DNA of 64,000 bases, from positions 62,001 through 126,000 of the forward strand of contig WION01000053.1 in assembly GCA_015039365.1 (NCBI GenBank), in the 5' to 3' direction. Shown one piece after another: positions 22,008 through 34,360 of the stretch; the stretch's first letter is position 1; each line of letters opens with the position of its first letter. The position numbers were made by a program, and so were the translations under genes. This DNA is from Amanita rubescens (Eukaryota; Basidiomycota; Agaricomycetes; Agaricales; Amanitaceae). The notes beneath the pieces are model-generated. The model searched no databases. It saw only the letters and a list, made by a program, of their open reading frames with translations, and was not told where the DNA came from.

Positions 22008-22706
22008 GTGGTTTATGTATTCGACGCGAACAACCGATGTCGTTAACATTTATGTTCACCTGTTGTATGTTATCATGTAGCTTGAATTTGTATCCGTTTA
22101 TATGTACAGTAACTCTTCTCACCGATCGATCTATACTTCCGTTGACCGCCGCAAGTTTTAGAGAGTCCGGTGTATTAGGGCGCCCATAAGTAATGCCATA
22201 TAGACACGTAAGTTTATACGTCCCGAATTAGGTCAGGCTCGTCAATTGCCGATATCGTGGATCCAAAGCACGTATCGGCAGGATGTTGCAATTACCGCAT
22301 TCGTCGCGGCAAAAGACAATCTGTCAACATCGCACAGACTCACGAGAAAGGGCCATGTGGCGGGCGCTGTGAACAGGTTGACCACTGAGAGCTAAATTAA
22401 TGATATAGTGCGCGCAGCGGATGTCAAGCTGAAACTAGTGCGGTGTAGCTGAGACTTGTTTCGAGGCAACAGGTCCACATTATCCTTGCTGATCTGATTG
22501 GCTTGTGGAGCGGGCGCGAAAGAGGAAACGGAGAATAGGCAGGTGGCGGCGCGCCATCTCTGGTCAGGATGAAGAAGAGAACTGCCGCCGGCCGCAAGGA
22601 TGTTTGTTCGGACCTGGTTCGTCGGTAAAACGTCATTCTCGCCGTCAAATAGGGATCGTAATTATAACACAAGATGTAATTGTTCTATGGTAAGTACTTT
22701 ATATTG
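22008..22706. other. Intergenic stretch
   Basis: It lies between the convergent UbiA and thioesterase genes. No gene or RNA is visible. Confidence 0.4.
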
Positions 22707-23497
22707 TCAAAGGTTCGCCTTCGCCGGGGAAGGCTGCATCTTGATGTGCGAGCCAGAAGCAACTAGGCGATGATGAGTATCGCTCCAGATCTGCATTAAG
22801 AAAAAAACGTGTCAGCTGCCAATATTTTTTTGGAGAAAAAGCGTTACGCTTACCTCTGTTCGCGCAGATAGAGCACGCGAGCCCAATGTTATTGTCGTGT
22901 TCACGATGCGGAGTGTATCTCCTCTAGATTATGGATGCACTCGATATTTATAGCGCAACGCGACGAAAAAACAAAGACCACGTACGCGACGGCTGGGGAA
23001 TGGTATAGGATGTTGAGGGTCTGAGATACCGTGTTTACGGCGCCAAGATTACCGCTTGCCAGCCCGAGCGCTATCAGAGCCATCGTCGAGCATCTCCGAG
23101 GCCCATACAATAAGCCAAACTCGAGTATTCACTACGTCTGAACCTACATATCAATAAGGAACGCAGAGCATCCTCCATGCATACTCCCAGATCCATTCAG
23201 CATATCTAAAAAGCCAGATCATTAGATTGAAAGGCAAATAGTGACACAGGACCGTGACGCACCCTCTTCAGTAACCAGCTCACATACGACCCTCCCCTCT
23301 TTCTTGCTCGGTTCCTCGGATTTATCAACGACAGAAACCTCTTTTACAGTCATCCTCTTAATGATGGGCGCTCCAAAGAACCCGTCACCGCCGGGCCCTT
23401 TGCCGAGGAAAATTGAAGCTGGACTGCTGAGGAACCGTTTCAACTCTTCAGACGCGTTTCCGGCAATGTTTGAAATGTCCTGCGCATCTCTATCCAT
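22707..23497 (-). CDS. Hotdog-fold acyl-CoA thioesterase
   Basis: This is a 4HBT/PaaI-type thioesterase, related to human ACOT13, expected to hydrolyse acyl-CoA. Starting at the ATG ending at 23497, five exons give MDRDAQDISNIAGNASEELK, then IFLGKGPGGDGFFG and KEGRVVCELVTEEDMLNGSG. The active-site region MHGGCSAFLIDICSTMALIA follows, then SQTLNILYHSPAVAGDTLRI, NTTITLGSRALSARTEIWSD and THHRLVASGSHIKMQPSP. The HGG motif followed by the long hydrophobic helix is diagnostic. Introns are 45-100 nt. The stop is TGA (complement of 22707-22709). The length of about 175 residues is as expected. Confidence 0.87.
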
Positions 23498-24155
23498 TGT
23501 TGGATATGATAAGTGAAGTAAATTATCTCGACAGAGCTGCGGGAAGCTGAGGGAATGTGCGTTGTCATTCTCCGGTAGCGGGTAAAGCTTTAGTCCGGTG
23601 GCTGTGCAGCTTGAACTGCTAACACGGCACATGGTTGCCGACATGCTAATACCAGAATCAAACTATCCGAAAGTAGATTTCTGTAGCTGACGGCAAAAGC
23701 ATACTCGGCTGTCGCGTCTATTTTAGCAATTGATTGGACCACCGTTTCCTTCTGCGATGGAAAGGGATCACGAGAACCGATTGTCATACTTATTAACTGA
23801 CGTCACTCAGTACTCCAATGCTAGGCACAACTCCGGAAGTAGACAATGTCATGAGTAATACGTATATTGACGCCGTGTGTAATGACCCTGCTACTAGTGA
23901 ATGCAAAATAAATAACTATCAAACATATTTTCTCGACGAGGAATCGAAGACAGTAGAATAGTGCAGGTATTATAAAAGAGTGTAAACGTAGCTGTAGTGT
24001 AGCACTGGTACACATTACATCGGATAATGAATTCATGGGTGTTGACATGAGAACATGGATGGATACAGAGAGCCTAGATAACCCAAGGCAGAACGAAAAA
24101 AAAAGAAGAAAAAAAAGAAGAAAGTTCTCGAATCTAGAGTAAGAGCGGATGTCAC
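23498..24155. other. Intergenic stretch with A-rich tract
   Basis: No gene is supported. An A/G-rich tract lies at about 24097-24125, just beyond the stop codon of the hydrolase gene on the minus strand. Confidence 0.4.
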
Positions 24156-25714
24156 TTATCTTCCTTGACGTGACTGGTAGTTTTTGCTGTTAAGTCTACG
24201 GCCTTTGAAAAAATCTGCAAGTAGTTCGTTGATGAGGGGAGAGTGACTGAGAGTCAAATCATGACCAGCCCCTTCGACAGTGATGACTTCTGATTTTGCA
24301 CGGGTGGATGGTGGTAGCAAGGAGAGGATCTTTGAAGAGTATCTCGATGGTACGGTCTGGTCATCTGTGCCCTATAATGAACGTTAGTGGAGAATTGCGG
24401 AAAGCGAAACAGGATGCACACATGTACAAGGAGAACGCGTCGCGAGTCGAAGCTGGGTGAAGAGAAATAACGTGCTTGACCCCGGATGGGACCATGGCGG
24501 AGTGATGAAGATAGGGCTGCATTGTATCCTGGGAGGTGAGCTGATTGAAGACGAACAAGCTGTGGACGCTAGGTTCATCATAATGACGGACATAGCGGAA
24601 ACAGGACCAAACCTCTACAATAGGGTCCGAGGGAGATGTGCCGTTGTATATCTCTTTGAAATTTGCTGCATTAGCGTCGGGTATCAGGTCGTGATTAGAA
24701 GCATCACTAGAAGATGTCGTGTTAGCTAGTCGTTGTAGATATTTCTAAAAATGGCTTATTAAAAGCGCAGTGGCAGTATGGGAATGCTTACACGTGCAAG
24801 GCTGCTTGAAGCCAGTGATTGTACAAATGGTGATGACATGAACTTTGCTGTGCGTGATATGTCGCCCGACTACGGACATAAATATAGACGAGCGGGTTGG
24901 ATAAAGAGAAGGGAGCTTACTTCCATGACTCCCGCGCTAGCAATGAGAACCACACGGTCGTCGACAAGATATGGATATTGGGATGTAAAGGCCGCGGCAA
25001 TTCCTCCACCCTACTCGCAAGCATCAGAATTAAGCGCGCATTGCAATTGTAGCGTACCATTGAGACGCCGGCCACGATCGCCTTGTCCCACTTCAGATAT
25101 TGCATGAGGAGCGCCAGTTGGGTGGTATATAGATTCGTGTCATATTTTGTTTGGGGAGCGTCAGAGTAGCCGCGGCCATAGAGGTCTGCCACGCGCGTGA
25201 GAAACGTGTCATAGCAGGACAAACGATGCGCTCACCATAAAGAAGAACGCGATGGCCATTGGCAGCAAGAGTTGGCGCGACATCTCTCCAAATTATGGCA
25301 GGTATGGATAGCCCATGGATGAGGATAACCTGAGTGCGACGTGTTAGATCGCGAGGCAACGCCGTAACAGGGACATAATGAAGACGGACTTTCTGGCCTT
25401 TCTCTGGACCAAGCAACCAATACCTGACCTGTTTAAAAGAGTCAGTTCTGAACGGCATTGAAACGAGCAAAATAACACGCCTTTCCAAATGGCAGAGGTG
25501 CGTACGCGCCTCCAGCATAGTAATCATCTGGATAGATAGACCATGCTATCGGCAGCGACGAGAGCGAAGGCAAAATTGTGAGCGGTGCTGGCGGGTATGG
25601 AAAGGAGGCGATGATATAAATCGCCGCCAAAAGTGGTGGGATGACCAGCAGCGCTAGGACCAAGCACTGCAACGAGCTCATCGTGGGTCGCATCGTCGAG
25701 CGATCTCTACTCAC
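24156..25714 (-). CDS. Membrane-anchored alpha/beta hydrolase
   Basis: The protein begins with a hydrophobic anchor (LQCLVLALLVIPPLLAAIYI) and a Pro-rich stretch, so it is probably a single-pass membrane or secreted hydrolase. Seven or more exons give FGKAYWLLGPEKGQ, the oxyanion region VILIHGLSIPAIIWRD, LLYDLYGRGYSDAP, the nucleophile elbow GVSMGG (Ser), GDISRTAKFMSSPFVQ, the acid HGTDDQTVPSRY (Asp), and GAGHDLTLSHSP (His). The catalytic triad is complete. Three ATGs near the start are possible (25714, 25693, 25678); the first is chosen only because it gives the longest frame. The substrate cannot be told. Confidence 0.82.
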
Positions 25715-25803
25715 GTGACCTCATGCCACGCTAGCCGGACACGTGAGCACGCGCCTGCTTCTCTGTTTGTTCCTGTTTGCATCAGACACGATTTTGCCCT
25801 CCA

Positions 25804-28578
25804 ATGGCGCCGCCCGAACCACTCGCGCTTGACGACATCATGCTGCTCGACGATGACGACGACGAACTCTGCGGAGATGGGCATTCCAAGCTCTCAGAAA
25901 TACAAGAACAGCTACAGAAACAGGCGGAGCTTATAAGGGATCTCATGGTTCAGCGCGACCACCTTATCACTCAAATACTCCATGAACGCGAGAGATGGCA
26001 AGCGGAACGTGACGAATGGGATAGGACGTCAGAAGCTTTGATAGCCCGATACTCCAGAAAGGCTACTGGCTCTACGAAAGACGAGGTTCATATTCCCCCC
26101 TTCTACGTTTCATCGGCTTACACATCTTATGCGTGCAGGAATTGGCGCACCGTTGCGCAGTCTACGAGTCGGATAATAAGTATTTGAAGGAAAAGGTGAG
26201 CATATGCGCATATAACCGTTGATCTGTATCATGAACGCTGTTGTATCAGGTGCACGATGCTCAGGCTCGACTGGGCGATTTGGAAGCTGAACTCCACAGG
26301 CTCAAACCCTTACTTGCCATCCAATCTTCACAGTCTCAGCGACGAGAATCAACGCAAAGTTCAATGCCATATCCTTATAGTCCCTACACGTCTACAAGTA
26401 GTCATGCCCCCCTTTTCACTTCGACAACTCCTCAAGTACCTTTCATACCATACTCAACACTCCCTTCTCATGACGTGAACCAGAAGCGGAAAAGGGAGGG
26501 TCTTACTTCAAGTAAGGGAAAGGAAAAGGAAGCTACGCACCAAGACATAGATGCGAACCCAGATGACGATAGCGATAATGCAGACGCACCACTTACACCG
26601 ACAGCTGCCTCATCCACATCCCATAATCCTTATGCATATATGAACAATCTATATCGGCACGTCCTTAGTCCCTCCACCGCTGTGGCCACTTCTCCGGCCA
26701 CTCCGAAGCCTAAACCTCCAGGAGCCCTGAATAGCGCATCTCTTGGCGCACAGAGCAACAGCTCAAGTACAATGTCGCCCAGTCACTACGCAATTGCGTA
26801 TCCCCCCTATTCATTTCCGACAACTACACATCCAAAACAACCGGCATCCTCTACCACAGGTGGTTCTAAGCCCACCCCGGGTCGACAAGATGATGCGGAC
26901 AAAGATGGCGGTCGCGTGGAGGCAAACGTTGGAATTCACAACGCCGGACAAGAGAAGGGGAAGTCGACCCCAGCAAGTAGCCGCAGGACAGCGGCAACGT
27001 CCACACGTCAACAGGTCAAGTACAGGACAAGCTCTATTCTTGGTGACGCACGTGCAGAGCACCTGCTCCTTGCGGCACGGAAGATTGGACGGGGGCGGGC
27101 GATCACTGTAGCGGGACTTGCCAAGGCGCAGGAGCAAACGGCAACCGAAGAGAGCAGCAAAGACAAGCCAAAGGCAAAAGATGTCAGCCGACATTTGGAA
27201 GCGAGTCATAGCAATGTGTTTGCAAGCCGTTCTACTCAACGGCGCCGAGTGACTGGGATAAACAGTCCAACGACCCCAACGCCTAGGAGGGTGCACGGAA
27301 ACGTGCAACCCCTTACGGAAGTGTCAAGTCTTGCGATGACTCCGAGTGCTAGCAGGACTCGCGAAGTATCGTTTGGTTCGGCCAAGGCTCCGCGAAATAG
27401 GTCCTCGGTTCCAGATATAACCACAAGTCACGTCAATGCGGGTAAGGATGATGGAGGCATGCCAGGTGCTGGGCAGACACCGCTAGATTCTCTTCTCAGC
27501 GCCGCACGTACTATGATGACCAAGGATCGTGAGAGTGGACCAGCGCCTACTGCCCAAAGCGTCGCTTCCAGTGTTGTCACAGGGACGAATCGAGATATAG
27601 CAGAACAACCATCGGAGGACAGTCAGGGTGAATTAGAAGGAACTCATCGGCGGAAGAGGAGGCGAAATACTACAAGTCAAGGGACAGCCACGGTGACCCC
27701 GAAAACCCATGCTGCTGAGAGGCAGAGCGCCACGCCGTCTGGTATACGAACTAGGAGTGCACTTGATGTGCTAGCTGATCAGGCGGCCGCGGCTTTTGAG
27801 GGTAGCTCGACAACACATCAGGAAGTGGATCAAACAGAGAATAGCGATAACAACGGACCTTCAACCTCAAACTCATACACGGGTTCCTTTGTTGATTCAC
27901 GTGGCCCTGCGGACACGTCATCTATTCACGAGCTGGTAGAGGGACCTATAAGTGCGGCTGCCGAGATGGACATGCCTGGGCAAATAGAACGTTCCATCAA
28001 AAGCACTGGCAGTGACGGTTTTGGAACGGGGTTCGGAGCCGGTGAGGCGCCTGCGACGAGTTCTCCTTTTCAGCAGTCGGCGTCCCAGTGGATTGGTAAC
28101 CAAAGCACAACGACGGACCAGGTGGCCATAGGAGATCGAGCTGCGACACCTGCTGAGGGCCCCGCCGCGTCCAGTGCTAAGTCCAGGCCATCTAGCTCTG
28201 ATTCTGGGCAGGATAGCGGACGTCGTGACTGGGATCCATTTGGAGGAATGCCGAATGCTGCCACAGGTGATTCGGGTGGAATTTCAGAGGGCGACATGGA
28301 TGCCGAAGGTGATATCGACCCAGATAGTCAGGAGACATCACTCGACGGTAATGGCGTTATCCATCAATTATGCTTTTGTCCTTGCTCACGATTGTTTAGC
28401 ACCTCATGTCAAATGAGAGCCATTTGGTTCCATTGGGCCAACATCCAGTTGTAGTAGCTTGTGGTAAGTGGGGGTTCTAATAGTCTTTGTTTAAAATAAC
28501 GGGCGTGGCCGATTCTCAGGTCTCGTCGGGCGCCGTGCTCCGATTAAGTTTGACGATCCCATGTGTGTTACCGCATAG
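25804..28578 (+). CDS. Large low-complexity coiled-coil protein, unknown function
   Basis: Exon 1 (ATG at 25804) encodes an acidic start LLDDDDDELCGDG, then a coiled coil (SEIQEQLQKQAELIRDLMVQ, RERWQAERDEWDR). The coiled coil continues through two small introns (LAHRCAVYESDNKYLKEKV, HDAQARLGDLEAELHRLKPL). About 650 residues of Ser/Thr/Pro/Gln-rich, probably disordered sequence follow, with Lys/Arg clusters such as HRRKRRRN. After an intron at about 28348 comes HLMSNESHLVPLGQHPVVVA and, after another intron, LVGRRAPIKFDDPMCVTA with a stop at 28576-28578. The join into HLMSNE is one base off for GT-AG splicing. The C-terminal segment looks conserved and ordered, but I cannot name it. A transcriptional or chromatin role is only a guess. 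Confidence 0.7.
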
Positions 28579-28757
28579 ATTTTGTCATGGTCGCAAGTCA
28601 TCATCAACCTTCCACACCATCTCTTGGGGTTGTATTCTTTTGTATATAATGCAACCAGATGTACCTTAAAACGCGGCGTGGATTGAAGCTCAGCCCTTGC
28701 CGAGGAACGCTCCGATCGGCATGTACTAAAAAAATTTTGGCTGCGCGATGACATCTG

Positions 28758-28836
28758 CACAGATCTGCACAGATCTGTTCAGATTTCTGTGGTTGTGCTG
28801 TAGCAGGCTATAGCACTGCTATAGCGTGCTAGCCCT
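28758..28836. repeat. Short iterated palindromes
   Basis: Overlapping TCTGCACAGA / CAGATCTG units occur three times at 28756-28783, followed by an imperfect palindrome around GGCTATAGCACTGCTATAGC. They lie in the gap between two plus-strand genes and could be regulatory or a small hairpin. Confidence 0.3.
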
Positions 28837-29268
28837 GACCTTGATCCGCTTCGACATCTGCGGGACCGGCGTCGTTCCCACGGCGGAGCCATGGGATGGA
28901 TGATGACCTTGGATGACATATCAACGAGCGGCGTTCATTCCATTTTTAGAAATCCTGACGAACTGTCTCACGTCACGGTCCCTTCTCCCCTCGGGCGCCG
29001 TCGAAATGAGAAGGGAGAAAATAAAATAAAATAAGGTAAGAGGCTCGGGTTGCCTCATTTATTTTCTCTCTTCTTTTCATCCTCGCCGATCACGCTTTAA
29101 AAGAAGAGAAACCGTCCAACCAGCTCCTTCTCGTCGTCCACGTTAGGATTCTTTATAATCGGGCATTGCCCACGATCAATTTGACGGCGACCTCTTTAAT
29201 TCGTAAGTTGTTATGGCCTTTTCAGAGCGACGGGTTGACGAGGACGATTAGAGCAGAACTTTATTCAA

Positions 29269-30097
29269 ATGACTACAAAAGACGATGTGCGCTCGGGGGA
29301 GACATATCTGTTTCCTGTTCAGAACTTCCTTGATTTCATCGACACCACAAGATATCAGCGACCGTTCGAGGGAGTAGCCTACGTCTGTAAAAGCGGCGAA
29401 GCGTAAGTTCAAGCAATTCACGTGGATTTATCGTATCTTCACATCCTCCCTGAAGTTATATAGAGGCGCCTCCAGATTGGGAAGTGCACAGACATCCCAA
29501 CGGCGACATATACTTTTACAATCGCGACCTACGCTTGATAACCCCAGACGACATTACGGATAGCGAAAAGCTGGCTCTCATCATGGAGTCATGGGACGAA
29601 CATATGCGAAACATGGAATATGATCCGATTGGTCGGACACTTGGAGATGATTGGGAGTTGATGCTCTCTGATGTGACGGAGACATCCGTCGTGATTGAGG
29701 TGATTTCAAGGAATGCCGGTCGAGCTTACAAGTGGTCCGATGATAGAGGTTTGTTTGTCCATATTCTCATAATTGCCAGAGCTAATCGTTCACGGGTTAC
29801 AGGCCTACAGTTAAGGGAAGACAAGGCGCATTATTGGTCCCATCTCGCAGAATATCCTTCCCACCATTTGGAACTTCCTCCAGGTGTCGAGGCCGAATTT
29901 GTGAAGAAAATATACTCAGGCATGTATACCCGTAAAAGTGATATCCATTTGCGATGCTCACCGTCGCTTTAGCTAAGACGGCCGTTAAGAAAGGCTGCCG
30001 GTGTCCACTTACAGCCGAACAAATTGATCAGGTTATTGCTCGATATCAGGAGTACCATAGTGCGTCCCTTGATGTCTTTGTTGGTGAAAACTTTTGA
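29269..30097 (+). CDS. WW-domain-like protein
   Basis: Four exons. Exon 1 is MTTKDDVRSGETYLFPVQNF through VAYVCKSGEA. The intron must end at CCTGAAG so that the next exon reads YIEAPPDWEVHRHPNGDIYF, then YNRDLRLITPDD. This is a WW-like module (a Trp, then an YFYN aromatic block, but Leu/Ile where the second Trp/Pro is normally found). A helical region (LIMESWDEHMRNMEYDP), ISRNAGRAYKWSDDRG and HYWSHLAEYPSHHLELPP follow. After a 41-nt intron a Cys-containing segment KKGCRCPLTAEQIDQVIARY leads to the stop at 30097. I recall similar WW-only proteins as an expanded mushroom family with no known role. It is preceded by a pyrimidine-rich promoter stretch with an AATAA iteration (29018-29035). Confidence 0.65.
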
Positions 30098-30411
30098 CAT
30101 CTCAAAGCTACTCAAATGCAAGGACAAAACGTGATACCAATGCTGACATGGCTGATGGGGGTCGTTATGCCTCTAGAATACATCGATACAAATCAAGAAA
30201 CAAATAACCGCGGTTGACGATGCTAGTGATGACCGGTGACGAATATATGCATATGAACAATAGCTTTGATTCTTTCTAGACAAATTGTTTTTTTTATGCA
30301 TGCTGTATTTTTCTACAATATATGGACGTGGGACTCGGCATCTGGAACGCGATGTCACTGATATTGACAAAGAATGCTGATGGCGTGTACGCATACCAAA
30401 CATGGGCACAT

Positions 30412-31601
30412 CTAAGATCCTCCGCCCGCACCTCTCCACCATCTCACTATGCCGTCTTCACCTCCTGTTACGAACGAGCCTACAGTGCCGAGCGGTGCTG
30501 GTTTTGGTCTCCATGCAACTGACCAAACTTCGCCAGTGTCCGTCAACGTCGAGACACAAGCCCTAGCACCGATATCCCAAACTTTGATTGTCTTGTCAGC
30601 TGACCTGATAGCGATCCATGATATCTATCAACGTCAAATCAAAACTGTCGCTTACCCTGAGAGTGCCAGTCGTCCATCGGGCGAGATATCCACACTAAGT
30701 GACCAAGATGAATGGCCTGCGAAAGAAGTTACAACGTTTCCCGCTGCGCCTCTGACGTCATGCAGAACGAGCCGTTTGTCTTCCGAGGCGCTAATGAGCA
30801 GCTAGACATTTATGAATATGAAAGTTTTTTTGGAAAGTATAATGGATCGATATACGTACACTTGAATCGTATGACCATGCCACGGACCGAACGGACATTG
30901 CGTGGGAGCTGAACGCCGTTGCAAGAGCGTTGGACTCGAGGTCAAAAATGAATACTTGGCCGGATTCAGATGCAAGGGCTACGCGTTTTCCATCGGGGCT
31001 CTGGGTTAATATTAATAGCAGATAAGTTGAAGAAACGGTGTGGTGGTCCTTACATGCGCGCAGTGCATTCCGAATTTGATCCTCCCTGGAGATAACGTTG
31101 CCAATTGTTCACCGAAGTTATCGGCTTTTGCTGAACGTATTTGGACGGTGCCAGATCCACCGGTAGAGGCGTACGTCTCCGATGTAGGATGTAATGACAC
31201 CGACCATGCTAGAAAATGGGTCGTGCATTAGGTCCAACTTCCACGTTCCGACCATTGAATAACTTACATGGTTCTGGATTATCAGTTTTCCGGACGTAGC
31301 TCTCGAATTTGGCCACAATTCTGTTTTGTGTTACGTCCCACAGACTAGTGAGTCCTTCTATACTATTGTACAAGGCGTGTTTCCCGTCGCGAGTAACTGA
31401 AAGAGATACGAGGCCTAATGTGTGCGGTGGAGGAAAGGTTGCATTCGGCGATGCTGGTTGGCCTGTAGGGCCCCAGTGTTTAATAGACCCGTCTGCCGAG
31501 ATCGAAAACACGGTATCGTCTTCTGTATATGCAACACCCCAGACGGGTTCGGTGTGGGCTAATAGGGCATCAGATGAGCCTGTATTGTGAATACTAAACA
31601 C
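30412..31601 (-). CDS. SKI8: WD40 protein SKI8/WDR61 (5' end unresolved)
   Basis: Ski8 is a subunit of the Ski RNA-decay complex and, in many eukaryotes, of PAF1; in fungi it also acts in meiotic break formation. The minus strand encodes a WD40 propeller: EPVWGVAYTEDDTVFSISAD, GSIKHWGPTG, EGLTSLWDVTQNRIVAKF, SWSVSLHPTSETYASTGGSG, SPDGKRVALASESGQVFIFD, SSHAMSVRSVAWSYDSS, LLISASEDKRLVLHDVRGA, GHSSWSLSVDISPDGRLALS, SADKTIKVWDIGARACVSTL, GEVWSVAWRPKPAPLG and GGEDGIVRWWRGAGGGS. The HAMSVRS, DVR and SWSLSVD motifs match Ski8. The plus-strand frames across 30449-30805 are shadows of it. The initiator exon lies between 31602 and about 31740 and could not be fixed. Confidence 0.85.
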
Positions 31602-31942
31602 TGAGTAGCGTAGTCATTACGTTCTGAGCAATCATGCGCGTTCAAGAAGGCTAAACTCTGTATATGCGTCAAATCTGTGGTCTACACGCGGAATCAGACT
31701 GATACTTACCATTCTATTTGTTCCGAGATGGCCTCTCAATTAGAACGAAGACGAATATCGATTTGGGGTCGGGAGCTACCGAGCGGAGACTAAATAAAGT
31801 ACAACTACATAATGAGAAACTTAAACTTTATTTTCTTCACATCATCAACGAAAGCGGACGAAGACTTCCTAGTTTCTCATTCATAAAAAAGTAAGTCTTT
31901 CAAGGATCGGATTTCACCCAAATTGACACGTCTGTGATTAGC

Positions 31943-32432
31943 ATGTCTGACGCTGGAGATGACATTCAAGTTGACAACGCCCCAGAGACTGAGGTTGCTG
32001 TTGAGGCACCCAAGGGCAAACTCTCAATCGAAGACGCGCTTCAGGTATTGTGATTCCGGGCAAACCTGAATTTAAGCTGACAGAACCCTTCAGCAAGTTC
32101 TGAAGAATGCCCTTGTTCATGATGGTCTTGCCCGTGGTCTCCGTGAAGCCACGAAAGCCCTCGACAAGCGCCAAGCCCACTTGTGCGTCCTTAACGAGTC
32201 CTGCAACGAGGCAGAATACGTCAAGCTCATTGAGGCGCTTTGCGCTGAGCACAAAATTAACTTGATCAAAGTCGGGGATCCCAAGGTCCTCGGAACCTGG
32301 GCTGGCTTGTGCAAAATTGACCGCGAGGGCAACCCGCGCAAGGTCGTAGGCTGTAGCTGCGTTGTCGTAAAGGAATATGGCGCTGAGAGTGAAGGACTGC
32401 ACGTTCTTCTTGACTACTTCAAGAACCGGTAA
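31943..32432 (+). CDS. RPS12: 40S ribosomal protein S12 (eS12)
   Basis: Structural protein of the small ribosomal subunit. Exon 1 (31943-32044) encodes [20 protein letters not shown] and [11 protein letters not shown] 49-nt intron follows (32045-32093). Exon 2 gives [91 protein letters not shown] and LLDYFKNR. Length (about 145 residues) and all L7Ae-fold landmarks are normal. It diverges from SKI8 across about 340 bp. Confidence 0.97.
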
Positions 32433-33086
32433 AAAAATGTGAGTTTTTATTCCCCCCTACGTGTCGGCGTCCCTCGTCATCATACGATGACAATACAGAC
32501 TCCCTCAACTGAGATATTCTTTGAGGAATCACGTCTATCCGGAATCATTATACATTTTCTGAACCTCATACCCTTACTTTTTGAACCTTGAACGACTCGT
32601 CTGACTGTTCTTTCCCACAGAATCGTTTTTTGTAGCATTATCTCCATGTATCTGTCCTTTACGCAATACAAATACAGTGATTATGATCACGGTAGAACGG
32701 CGCTGAGCCTAAATCTGCACGCACGAAGTCTGTTAGCTGAGTTTCGTCATCCTTTCTCTTCCAATTATATCTCGTCCCCGAAACCACGTTGTATACTCTC
32801 CATGGCCAAAGTCAGGAATCATGTTTGGTTAACGTCCTTTCAAGTTTCAGTGATGAGTCCAAGTACGAATCATTGGGAGTCCCAAGGACATATCTCTCCT
32901 GCATCGCGCTGGTGGGAAAGCTGCATGATAGCCGATGTGGCTGTGCCGTTGGGACTGCGGACTTCGACCAGTCTTTGATCAAACGGACACCTGCACCTCA
33001 GTGCGTATCATTAGCTATGTTGTTCACTGTTCTCCCAACTGCTTAGGAACTATCTTCTGGAGCTCTGCGTTGCCTTGTCCTGGTTA
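32433..33086 (+). other. Unassigned stretch with one long open frame
   Basis: After the RPS12 3' end, the plus strand holds an open frame at 32789-33046 (containing SLGVPRTYLSCIALVGKLHD) that runs close to the AlkB start. It has some codon regularity but no known motif and no obvious start. It could be a short gene or 5' leader of the AlkB gene. Confidence 0.25.
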
Positions 33087-34360
33087 ATGCCTTTCCCGCT
33101 GACGTTTTCAACGTCTGGTTCATCTGGCTCTACTTCCACGCTCGGGTTACATGCGAAGCGGCTCAGAGGCTTCTCTGATGAACACGAGTTTGATGCTTCC
33201 ACTCAAGGCAGGAGGAAGCAGTTGAAGATAGATATTCCACCTACGCCGCTCTACCTTCACTCTCCACACTCTTCATGCTCAGCTTTACCTTCGGTCAAGG
33301 AGTCCCCGTCTTCCCTGTTTTCGGCTGCATCAGAGGTCGAACAGACATCTAATGAGGATGCGACTCTACCAATATCCCAGTCGCAACTGGTGCCTGATGC
33401 AAGTCTGTCTGCCACGTCATCAACCATCGACCCTGACCAGCTTGTCGAGGACCTTATGGAAGACATTCCTCTTGCGCTTCTCACTGCGCCTCCTATCCAT
33501 GGTTTATACTTCAACCCAACGCTATCCCTGCCCCACGAAATCGCGTCAGCTGTCATGAATTTTTGCCTTAAAGACCTACTTCCGCAATCCAAATGTAAAT
33601 CAAGTTATGCTATTTGGCCGTGCCCCGGACCCGGAGATTTCAAATCTATCGTCATCTACCAACTACGCAAGAATACTCAACAACAATGCTTCATCAGATT
33701 CTGCCAACCTATATTCAACCTCGATGCCCAAAACAAGCGATTGTACTGGTACCCACAACAACACTAACATCACGGGACTTCCCACCATCTTCATCAACCT
33801 CCTTTCAACTCTCTCAACTCTACTCAAACCTTTCCTTCCCGAAGAGGCATATACTCTTCTCTTCCCTTCCTGCCCAACACAAGCACGACAAGCTATCATT
33901 AACCTATATAATCCCGGTGAAGGCATTTCTCCCCACGTCGACTTGCTTGGACGATACGGAGATGGAATCATTGGCGTCAGCTTTGGCAGTGGTTGCGTCA
34001 TGAAGTTTGATCGAGTAGCTCAGACTTCTCAAACTTGCCAATGGAAGCAATCACGTTTCCAATCGAACCACGTCGAATGACGATGATGACAGCGGCGGAG
34101 TAGATCCGGGGCAACAAAGAGACAGGTGGGACTTGTATCTACCGGAGAGGAGCGTACTTGTTTTGTCGGAAGACGCACGATATGGCTGGACCCATGGGAT
34201 TGACAAGATTACTAAAGACTACGTGTCTGCTTCTGAAGCTGAAGCTGGTTTCGGCAATGAGCATGCCGGTGGGAGGTGGATAGAACGAGGTGTTCGCTTG
34301 AGTGTAACGTTTCGATGGCTCCTGCCCGGTGCGGATGTCGTTGGTCCAGAAACCTCTTAG
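33087..34360 (+). CDS. AlkB-like 2OG-Fe(II) dioxygenase, frame interrupted
   Basis: Fe(II)/2-oxoglutarate oxygenase of the ALKBH family (nucleic-acid or protein demethylation). From MPFPLTFSTSGSSG a variable N-terminus leads to GLYFNPTLSLPHEIASAVMN. Then the frame changes: TYFRNPNVNQVMLFGRAP is read only if one G near 33571 is skipped. Further on come PGEGISPHVDLLGRYGDGII with the HxD pair and VSFGSGCVMKFDR. Between about 34010 and 34100 a second shift leads to WDLYLPERSVLVLSED, GWTHGIDK (distal His) and RWIERGVRLSVTFRWLLPG (2OG-binding Arg). All catalytic residues are present across the pieces. Either two single-base insertions, or one plus an unrecognised intron, explain this. Convergent with the RBR gene. 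Confidence 0.7.

Noticed and set aside
26743..27308. Long frames on both strands inside the disordered gene
   Set aside because: These are by-products of low-complexity, GC-rich coding sequence; the main frame is open for over 700 codons.
28756..28783. A CRISPR-like or clustered repeat array
   Set aside because: The units overlap, are palindromic and only about 10 bp long; there are no spacers, and the genome is eukaryotic.
30449..30805. A 118-residue plus-strand protein
   Set aside because: It lies antisense to the last WD repeats of SKI8, which show strong family motifs.
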